From an uncultured Flavobacterium sp. (GTDB lineage Bacteria; Bacteroidota; Bacteroidia; Flavobacteriales; Flavobacteriaceae), in contig NZ_CAMLRU010000054.1 in assembly GCF_946482535.1 (NCBI RefSeq), forward strand, positions 1 through 14,787: a stretch of DNA of 14,787 nucleotides, read 5' to 3'. Under the pieces are notes generated by a model. That model had not been told where the DNA came from, made no database searches, and saw nothing but the letters and a program-made list of their open reading frames with translations. The translations under genes and the position numbers were made by a program. This document shows, piece by piece, positions 5,594 to 11,714 of the stretch. The stretch's first letter is position 1; every line of letters begins with the position of its first letter.

Positions 5594-7567
5594 TTAATTC
5601 TTAATCAATTTCTCGGTATGAATTCTGCCGTCTTCGGATGTTATGTTGATGATATAAACCCCATTAGCATAACCGCTGACATCCACTTGGGTTTTATCGG
5701 TCATTTCTATGTTGCGATTTAAAACCGTTTTACCATCTATGGAAGTGATATTGATTTTATTGAACTCGGCATTTTTCATCAGAATTTCAATGGTACTGCT
5801 GGATGGATTCGGAATGATGGCGAAACCATTGGCTATTTTAGTCAAATTGATTACAGTATCATCAACAGGGATTACTTTTTGGGTAACTGATTCGGTTTCT
5901 CCTTGTTGTTTGTATACATAATTGCTGGTACAACCTTCGGGATACGCTACGAATTGGGCACCGGTTAATGCTTCAAATCCCGGATTCAATTCTACATAAT
6001 TGGCGGCGTGATACACTACACCATTGCCCGTAACATTGTCACCAACCGAAACGATATTGGCCGCTTTAATCCAGTCAGAACGTTCTCTTTGTTTTACGGC
6101 AACAACTGCTAAATTATTAACATCATCACTTGGTGAAAACAATTCTAAAATAGGCTGACAACAATTATCAAACGTTACATCAGGTCCGATATTAGCCGAG
6201 TTATCGGTTATCTCGTAAACAAAAGTACCGGCCGGACAATTGACATTGAACCTACCATTGACTTGGAATTCGAAATCACCCGAAGGATTGGCCCCAAAGA
6301 GGCTTGGATTTACCGTAAAACAAAATGTACTGCTGGTTAGAGTCGTTGGTACAGCCATGGTTCCAATAACTACATTATTCTGTAAAATATTCAATGAGAT
6401 GGAATTTAACACCGCATTTACCGGTGGTTGATAATCACCACAAACTTGTATTGGAGTACTTCCGGACATGTCGGGACAATTGTAATTGGCCGGATCCGTA
6501 TTTAAAGCTCCTAATTGAGGAACCGCACAAGTAAATCCACAAATATTGTCGATATAAACCGTACCAAAATGGGCTGATGGCTCACAATCGCTTACCGTAA
6601 ATTCTATAGTCCCGGGTTGGTTTAAAATTTCACCCACATTCAATCGGGCACAAATCCAACCGGTGTAAAGTACTCTTCGATTAGTTCCAACTACTAAAGT
6701 ATTGAACAAACAGTTATCGGGATTGGCTATGATACATATTTCATCAACCACACTGCCGTTTTGATCTAAAACCCTAACCCTGAAAAAAGGTTGAATAGGT
6801 TGACCGTGAGCCGGTTTATTATCCATGATTAATGAAAAATTAAAATCAATGGTAGATTGGTTAATTACCGGAAAATATCTTGACATGGTCGTCACATCAG
6901 AAGATCCAAAACCGTTGGCATTGTTGAGCTTAATTGACTTAGTTCCCCCATTTGAATTTATCGTTGGCATATTGACCCCTAAACCCGCTAAGGTTGGGTC
7001 AAACGCCTGATATCCGGCACTTCCGCTATCAATCAAGGTAATGGTTGAAGCAAAATTATTGGTACTTGGCGTGACCATATTGGTTGTTGTTGCGGCAGTA
7101 GGCATGGCACAAGATTGGAAAAATCCTGTTCCGGTTGCCGGCTGAGCATAAGCATCAGACCAAAAAGTATATCCGGCAGTATTGCTTTCAAAATCGCCAT
7201 TGGTACATGTTTGCATCACGGCAAGAGGCGGAATTTTGGCCGTATATAAATCTTTTTTGTCCGGATTTTCAAAAAAATACAACTTTCTTAATTCATATAT
7301 TTTGGTGTCGATTATAGCCTTTTGGAGTTCTTCCTCTGTAAATTCCTCTTCCTCTTTGAGGTGTTTGATAACCTCGTCGGTAGTTTCTTTCGATAATTTG
7401 TAGTTTTTGAAATTATCGTCTATGAAGCGTTTGATTTCATTTTCCGTTTGCTGGGAAAGAGAAATCCTGCTGTTCTCTTCAGCCAAATACTCGTTGAGCT
7501 GGGCTGAGACTTTAGCCGAATTGAAGACAATACAGCCAAGTAAAACTATTTTTAATATCTTGTACAT
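5594..7567 (-). CDS. T9SS type A sorting domain surface protein
   Basis: A 657-residue secreted protein of unknown function. Residues 1-23 are a Sec signal peptide ending in SAQ. Residues 24-100 are charged and helical, probably a coiled coil, unusual before a beta-rich body. Residues 118-475 form Cys-containing beta-rich domains, the first of the type starting with GDFESN that resembles carbohydrate-binding jellyrolls. Residues 503-546 (VSVGDNVTGNGVVYH, LNPGFEALTGAQF) match a short module common just before the sorting signal in flavobacterial adhesins. Residues 585-657 (IPNPSSS, DGKTVLNR, GVYIINI, TEKLIKN) are a type A C-terminal sorting domain that directs export across the outer membrane by T9SS. 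The ATG lies one base after the upstream stop, so translation is probably coupled. A TTG at 7585 was rejected because the signal peptide starts at 7567. Confidence 0.85.
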   Translation of the reverse strand: MYKILKIVLLGCIVFNSAKVSAQLNEYLAEENSRISLSQQTENEIKRFIDDNFKNYKLSKETTDEVIKHLKEEEEFTEEELQKAIIDTKIYELRKLYFFENPDKKDLYTAKIPPLAVMQTCTNGDFESNTAGYTFWSDAYAQPATGTGFFQSCAMPTAATTTNMVTPSTNNFASTITLIDSGSAGYQAFDPTLAGLGVNMPTINSNGGTKSIKLNNANGFGSSDVTTMSRYFPVINQSTIDFNFSLIMDNKPAHGQPIQPFFRVRVLDQNGSVVDEICIIANPDNCLFNTLVVGTNRRVLYTGWICARLNVGEILNQPGTIEFTVSDCEPSAHFGTVYIDNICGFTCAVPQLGALNTDPANYNCPDMSGSTPIQVCGDYQPPVNAVLNSISLNILQNNVVIGTMAVPTTLTSSTFCFTVNPSLFGANPSGDFEFQVNGRFNVNCPAGTFVYEITDNSANIGPDVTFDNCCQPILELFSPSDDVNNLAVVAVKQRERSDWIKAANIVSVGDNVTGNGVVYHAANYVELNPGFEALTGAQFVAYPEGCTSNYVYKQQGETESVTQKVIPVDDTVINLTKIANGFAIIPNPSSSTIEILMKNAEFNKINITSIDGKTVLNRNIEMTDKTQVDVSGYANGVYIINITSEDGRIHTEKLIKN

Positions 7568-7568
7568 A

Positions 7569-9782
7569 TTATTTAGTTTTTGCAATCAAAGCTTGAATTT
7601 GAGCTTTCAATTCTTCTATTTCTTTGCTGTTTTTTTCGATGGCTTTGCCTTGTGCTTCAATTTTTTTGTCTTGGTCTATAATGTAAAGTGTTAACTCTTC
7701 TATCTTCTCCATTTGTTTTGATTGCATTTCGGCTACATCAATACCGTTTTTGGCCAATTCTTCTGCAGAATCAATACCCGGTAAGTGTTTGTTGGCTTTA
7801 ACAAAAGACTCTACTTCATGAAGAGGCATCAATTTGTAGTCTTTGGCAAAAACATAATCCGCCCAATTGGCTGAACTTCTTAGCGCCACTTTTACTTTTT
7901 CTGTTAAGATTCCGCCTTCTACAAATAATCTGTAATTTCCTGTAGTATTAGGGAATGAAGGAGTTGAACCCAAGTAAATTTTACCATTAGAATTGCTGTT
8001 AGCTGTACTGAACCAAATGTTGCTGTTGTTCATTTCAACAATTCTGTTACCGCTTACAGTAGTGGCTGTATTGATAGCTCCGTTATCGGCATAAAGACTG
8101 GTATCATTCGCACTAACCACATAAGGTGTTCCTGCAGAACCGTCACCTAAAACGGTTACGTTATTACCTGCAGTTACTGTAGTTGATTGCAAAGTAATAG
8201 AACCTCCACCATTGGATAAAGTTACAATGGCTCCATTTTGTGTAATAGATTGCGGTCCTTGTGTAGGTAAAACAACACTATTTCCGTTGGAGATAGAAAG
8301 CACTTGTCCGTTTAAAGTTAAAGTCTGTTGATCAGTATCGGTCATATTTGGAATGGTAACCGAACCACCTCCATTAGAAAGTGTGATGGTATTACCGGTT
8401 TGTGATAAGGTTTGCGGAACATCAGCCGGAAGCGTTACGCTATTTCCGTTAGTGATAGAAAGTACGTTTCCTGTTAAGGCTAAATTTTGCTCATCTGTAT
8501 CAGTATCTACAACCGTTGGAATAGTAACAGAACCTCCACCGTTGGAAAGTGTAATAGTATTACCTGATTGTGAAATGGTTTGCAACTCATTGGTAGTACT
8601 TCCGTCAACTTCGGTCAAAATCCCTTGTGGTAAATTTACCGGAGCACTTGCTACACCATTAACCGTAGTAACCAATTGATTACCGGCGATGCTATTAGAA
8701 ATTGAATTCACTATAGGCGCTGAAGCTTGAATATTATTAACATTGGTAGTCATCAAATTGGCATTAGATGACATAACATTTGTATTGGTTAACCCGGCCA
8801 TTCTCTGTAGTACTACATCTCCATTGGCATTAACAGTCAAAAATTTTGTAGCAGTTTGATTGGCTGCCGGATTGAATTGACTGGTTAAATTAGTGAATCG
8901 TAATCCGGAATTTCCGGTCACTCCATGAGTAATTTCTACTTTATTATTAGGAGATTTGTTTCCGATACCCACTTTACCTTCTACTAACATACCGTTGGCA
9001 GGCGCAAAAGTTGTATTGGCTAAAGTTGAACCGGCATTGGGAACATATGTTTTTCCAATTACTACTCCACCACCAATATCCAATCGGTTGGCCGGAATTA
9101 CATTATTGCCCAGACCAATTCCAACATTTCCTGTTTTATTTACAAATACCCTTTGGTTTCCTAAACCATCTGCTAAAATAATAGTAGCATCTGTATTGTT
9201 TCCGGCAAGTTTGGCGGATGAGGGCATGGCTTCTAAACTAACATTCCCTACAAATACATTGTAGCTTCCGTTAATCAAATTTTTTCCGGTTTCAGCACCG
9301 ATAAAAATATTATTATTACCTGAAACTAAATTTTTCGGTGTATTAATCCCCAAAGCAACATTGTTATTTCCTGTAGAATATAGTAAAGCACCATAACCGA
9401 TAGCTGTATTGTTACTCCCTGAGATATTGGCCTCCATAGCTCGGTGACCGAAAGCAATATTGCTTTTACCCGTTAAATTATTCCATAAACTTCTTGTTCC
9501 GAAAGCACTGTTAAGTGAACCACTGGTATTGTTGGCCAATGATTCATTTCCGAAAGCACTATTAAAACCTCCTGTGGTTACCGACAATACTCTGGCACCA
9601 AAAGCGTTGTTGCTGTGGCTGGTATTGTTCATCAAAGCATCTTTACCAAAACCAGTATTGAAGTTCCCGGTGCTGTTAGCTCCTGAGCCTTCTCCTGAAA
9701 ATGTATTGTCAACTTGTGCATTGGCTCCTAATATTGCAGATAAAAGAGCAAACGTTGTGATTAAAATGTATTTTTTTTTCAT
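7569..9782 (-). CDS. Repeat-rich fibre-like surface protein
   Basis: A 737-residue exported protein resembling a trimeric fibre. A signal peptide (1-23, ending ANAQ) is followed by nine 16-17-residue head repeats with the core N-x-A-F-G (about 30-180), then GNVGIG-type phage-fibre-like motifs (218-275). Three copies of a 54-56-residue unit around GNTITLSNGGGSVTIP lie at 402-531. A conserved C-terminal module follows (ADYVFAKDYKLMPL, NKHLPGI), widespread at the ends of Bacteroidota surface proteins. A heptad-rich coiled coil (690-737) ends in Lys with no T9SS sorting domain. An alternative ATG at 9803 adds seven residues before the signal peptide; 9782 is preferred because MKKK begins a normal signal sequence. 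It is the first gene of an operon with the T9SS cargo. Role in adhesion or surface structure is inferred; outer-membrane exit route is unclear. Confidence 0.82.
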   Translation of the reverse strand: MKKKYILITTFALLSAILGANAQVDNTFSGEGSGANSTGNFNTGFGKDALMNNTSHSNNAFGARVLSVTTGGFNSAFGNESLANNTSGSLNSAFGTRSLWNNLTGKSNIAFGHRAMEANISGSNNTAIGYGALLYSTGNNNVALGINTPKNLVSGNNNIFIGAETGKNLINGSYNVFVGNVSLEAMPSSAKLAGNNTDATIILADGLGNQRVFVNKTGNVGIGLGNNVIPANRLDIGGGVVIGKTYVPNAGSTLANTTFAPANGMLVEGKVGIGNKSPNNKVEITHGVTGNSGLRFTNLTSQFNPAANQTATKFLTVNANGDVVLQRMAGLTNTNVMSSNANLMTTNVNNIQASAPIVNSISNSIAGNQLVTTVNGVASAPVNLPQGILTEVDGSTTNELQTISQSGNTITLSNGGGSVTIPTVVDTDTDEQNLALTGNVLSITNGNSVTLPADVPQTLSQTGNTITLSNGGGSVTIPNMTDTDQQTLTLNGQVLSISNGNSVVLPTQGPQSITQNGAIVTLSNGGGSITLQSTTVTAGNNVTVLGDGSAGTPYVVSANDTSLYADNGAINTATTVSGNRIVEMNNSNIWFSTANSNSNGKIYLGSTPSFPNTTGNYRLFVEGGILTEKVKVALRSSANWADYVFAKDYKLMPLHEVESFVKANKHLPGIDSAEELAKNGIDVAEMQSKQMEKIEELTLYIIDQDKKIEAQGKAIEKNSKEIEELKAQIQALIAKTK
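8190..8579 (-). repeat. Three tandem 54-56-codon repeats in the fibre gene
   Basis: Residues 402-457, 458-511 and the partial third unit to 531 repeat the pattern S-Q-x-G-N-T-I-T-L-S-N-G-G-G-S-V-T followed by a short DTDxQ linker and L-S-I-x-N-G-N-S-V. The first two units are close at the DNA level and the third is more diverged. Such units usually form beta-rich shaft segments and can vary in number between strains. Confidence 0.8.
9243..9695 (-). repeat. Nine 16-17-residue head repeats in the fibre gene
   Basis: The glycine of each N-x-[AF]-[FILV]-G core falls at residues 46, 62, 78, 95, 112, 129, 145, 162 and 179, a spacing of 16 or 17. Cores include NNAFG, NSAFG (twice), NIAFG, NTAIG, NVALG, NIFIG and NVFVG. 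This resembles the NSVAIG-type head repeats of trimeric adhesins, but with a longer unit than the 14 residues of YadA. Confidence 0.8.
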
Positions 9783-9879
9783 AACTAAAAAAATTTGGGG
9801 CATTAAAAAAATAATTTAAAAACTCATTAATCAGGGATGTTGTAGGTTAGGCTTATATACATTTACTTTTTTTAAAACA

Positions 9880-9914
9880 ATTGCATTGTGATTTTGTAGG
9901 TTGCACATTGCAAT
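9880..9914 (-). promoter_or_regulatory. Hairpin in the fibre operon leader
   Basis: Positions 9880-9890 pair with 9904-9914 in ten of eleven positions around a 13-base loop. The right arm also contains its own small palindrome TTGCA-CAT-TGCAA (9901-9913), so two alternative folds are possible. It lies between the candidate -7 box and the fibre ATG, hence within the predicted leader of about 155 bases. Function is unknown. Confidence 0.4.
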
Positions 9915-9941
9915 ATTTTTTATTGGTGTTATTTTATGGTT

Positions 9942-9949
9942 CAAATTTA
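9942..9949 (-). promoter_or_regulatory. Candidate -7 box of the fibre operon
   Basis: On the minus strand TAAATTTG matches TAnnTTTG at every fixed position. It is the only full match I find in the 465-base upstream region. It would give an unusually long leader of about 155 bases. No -33 TTG is seen at the expected spacing. Confidence 0.4.
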
Positions 9950-10103
9950 TGCTAATGTTTTTAAAATATCCATAAAATACACATATAATCGATGAAATGC
10001 ACTTTTTTTTAATTTACTTATTATCTTTTCTTACATTTTTAAAAATACCGTAATTGAAAATCAAAATGAACATTTCACGTTGCCAGACAATACATCAGTG
10101 AAT

Positions 10104-10124
10104 ATTTACAAGCAGACTGTAAAT
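10104..10124. repeat. Perfect 7-bp dyad with 7-base spacer
   Basis: ATTTACA at 10104-10110 and TGTAAAT at 10118-10124 are exact inverted copies around AGCAGAC. It is either a small hairpin or an operator-like site about 155 bases upstream of the fibre operon's candidate -7 box. No T-run follows on the + strand. Confidence 0.35.
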
Positions 10125-10196
10125 CAAAAATTTAGGAAGATCAAAGAGTAAAAAAACAACCTTAGACTTGATTGAATTATTTAGAAAAGGAACAAA

Positions 10197-10230
10197 AAAA
10201 AACTCCTTGTTAAGCAACAAGGAGTTTTTT
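10197..10230 (-). terminator. Terminator of gltA
   Basis: A perfect 15-bp stem (10197-10211 with 10216-10230) and a four-base loop AAGC lie 17 bases after the gltA stop. The stem ends in A-T pairs, and on the minus strand a T-run follows through 10194. This is a strong intrinsic terminator that may work in both directions. Confidence 0.9.
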
Positions 10231-10247
10231 AAAATATTGAGGAGTAT

Positions 10248-11531
10248 TTATCTCTTATCCATAGGTTGGAAATCTCTCAAAGGATAACCGGTATAAATTT
10301 GTCTCGGACGACCTATCGGTTCTTTGTTGATACGCATTTCTTTCCATTGTGCTATCCAACCCGGCAAACGACCGATAGCAAACATCACGGTAAACATTTC
10401 AGTTGGTATGCCTAATGCACGATAGATAATTCCGGAATAGAAATCAACATTAGGATATAATTTTCTGGATACAAAGTAATCATCTACTAAAGCGGAAGCT
10501 TCTAATTTTTTAGCAATATCTAAAATCGGATCATCTACTCCTAAAGTATTCAATACCTCATCGGCTGCTTTCTTAATGATTTTAGCTCTTGGGTCAAAGT
10601 TTTTGTATACTCGGTGTCCGAATCCCATCAAACGGAACGGATCATCTTTGTCTTTGGCTTTTGCCAAATATTTATCAGCATCACCACCGTCTTTTTGGAT
10701 GGCTTCTAACATTTCCAAAACGGCTTGATTGGCTCCACCGTGTAATGGTCCCCAAAGTGCCGAAACTCCGGCAGAAATTGAAGCAAACAATCCGGCATGA
10801 GAAGAACCTACAATTCTGACTGTTGAAGTCGAACAGTTTTGTTCGTGATCAGCATGTAAGATAAATAATTTATCCAAAGCATCAATCACAACCGGATTGG
10901 CTTTGTATGGTCCGGTAGGCAATTTAAACATTAACTGCATGAAATTATCAACATAACCGATGGTATTGTCATAATAGTTTAGAGGATAACCCATCATTTT
11001 TCGGTAGGTCCAAGTTGCAATCACCAAGAATTTACCCATGGTTTTGCAAACTGCTTCATACATTTCTTTTTCGTTTTCCACGTCAACCACTTTAGGGTTA
11101 AATGCGGTAAGCGCACTGGTAAGTGAAGACAAAACGCCCATTGGATGAGCCGTTTTAGGAAAACCATCAATGATGTTTTTCATCTCTTCATTAACCAAAG
11201 TATATTTTCTGATATCATTTTCAAACTGAACCAATTGAGCCTTAGTTGGTAACTCCCCAAAAATTACTAAATAAGAAACCTCGAGGAAGTCGGCTTTTTC
11301 GGCTAAATCTTCAATGGCATATCCGCGATAGCGAAGGATACCTTCTTCTCCATCCAAAAAAGTGATATCACTTTTACAAGAACCGGAATTTTTATAGCCG
11401 GGATCGAGGGTTATGGCTCCCGTTAACGCACGAAGTTTTTCAATGTCGATTGCGGCTTCGTTTTCACTCCCTACGATAACCGGGAACTCATACTTTACGC
11501 CATCAAGTTCTAATATAGCTGTTTTTGACAT
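10248..11531 (-). CDS. gltA: Citrate synthase
   Basis: A 427-residue cytoplasmic enzyme that condenses acetyl-CoA and oxaloacetate to citrate and CoA, the entry step of the TCA cycle. The length equals that of the E. coli enzyme and the catalytic residues are all present: His229 in HADHEQNCSTSTVR (226-239), His264 in GPLHGGANQA (261-270), His306 in GFGHRVYK (303-310) and Asp363 in VDFYSG (362-367). The N-terminal beta domain, with LDPGYKNSGSCKS (42-54) and LRYRGY (66-71), is the one found in the type II, hexameric Gram-negative enzymes, which are often NADH-regulated; I do not claim that regulation here. The gene stands alone, with a -7 box at 11573-11580 and a strong terminator after it. Confidence 0.97.
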   Translation of the reverse strand: MSKTAILELDGVKYEFPVIVGSENEAAIDIEKLRALTGAITLDPGYKNSGSCKSDITFLDGEEGILRYRGYAIEDLAEKADFLEVSYLVIFGELPTKAQLVQFENDIRKYTLVNEEMKNIIDGFPKTAHPMGVLSSLTSALTAFNPKVVDVENEKEMYEAVCKTMGKFLVIATWTYRKMMGYPLNYYDNTIGYVDNFMQLMFKLPTGPYKANPVVIDALDKLFILHADHEQNCSTSTVRIVGSSHAGLFASISAGVSALWGPLHGGANQAVLEMLEAIQKDGGDADKYLAKAKDKDDPFRLMGFGHRVYKNFDPRAKIIKKAADEVLNTLGVDDPILDIAKKLEASALVDDYFVSRKLYPNVDFYSGIIYRALGIPTEMFTVMFAIGRLPGWIAQWKEMRINKEPIGRPRQIYTGYPLRDFQPMDKR

Positions 11532-11572
11532 GATATAAAATGGAAATAAATCTTGATAAATTAATAATTTAA

Positions 11573-11580
11573 CAAAATTA
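11573..11580 (-). promoter_or_regulatory. -7 box of gltA
   Basis: On the minus strand TAATTTTG fits TAnnTTTG completely. It would start transcription about 35 bases before the ATG at 11531. A TTG pair exists upstream (near 11612) but about 30 bases away, too far for a normal -33 element. Confidence 0.45.
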
Positions 11581-11663
11581 GGGAATTCGAAATGAAATAA
11601 AAAAGAATTACAACAACGTTTTCGTTAATTATTTGATAAATTTTGCAAAATTGATATATAAGC

Positions 11664-11691
11664 AAAAAAAGGCACACCTGAGTGCGCCTTT
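11664..11691 (-). terminator. Terminator of the leucine-rich-repeat gene
   Basis: A ten-position stem with one mismatch (11668-11677 with 11682-11691) and the loop CTGA is followed on the minus strand by a T-run to 11664. It lies 23 bases after the stop at 11715 and is a typical intrinsic terminator. Confidence 0.85.
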
Positions 11692-11714
11692 ATCACAATT
11701 AATTTAACCCAAAT

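Larger units (their letters stand above)
9783..10196. other. Gene-free region upstream of the fibre operon
   Basis: More than 400 bases of very AT-rich DNA without a plausible gene on either strand. It holds a -7 box (9942-9949), an imperfect leader hairpin (9880-9914), a 9-base direct repeat TTGTAGGTT at 9840-9848 and 9894-9902, and a perfect 7-bp dyad (10104-10124). The longest ATG-led frame in the right half is about 11 codons. I recognise no tRNA or known RNA. The stretch 9950-10100 shows nothing I can name. Confidence 0.6.

Noticed and set aside
7568..7585. TTG at 7585 as start of the T9SS cargo gene
   Set aside because: It would overlap the end of the fibre gene and place six polar residues before a normal signal peptide that starts at the ATG at 7567.
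8353..9819. Several + strand open frames opposite the fibre gene
   Set aside because: They are Pro- and Leu-rich mirror images of the Gly/Asn/Thr repeats; the repeat code keeps the opposite strand free of stops by chance.
10048..10120. Short ATG-led frames in the gene-free region
   Set aside because: The longest read is about 11 codons with no supporting start signal or recognisable product.
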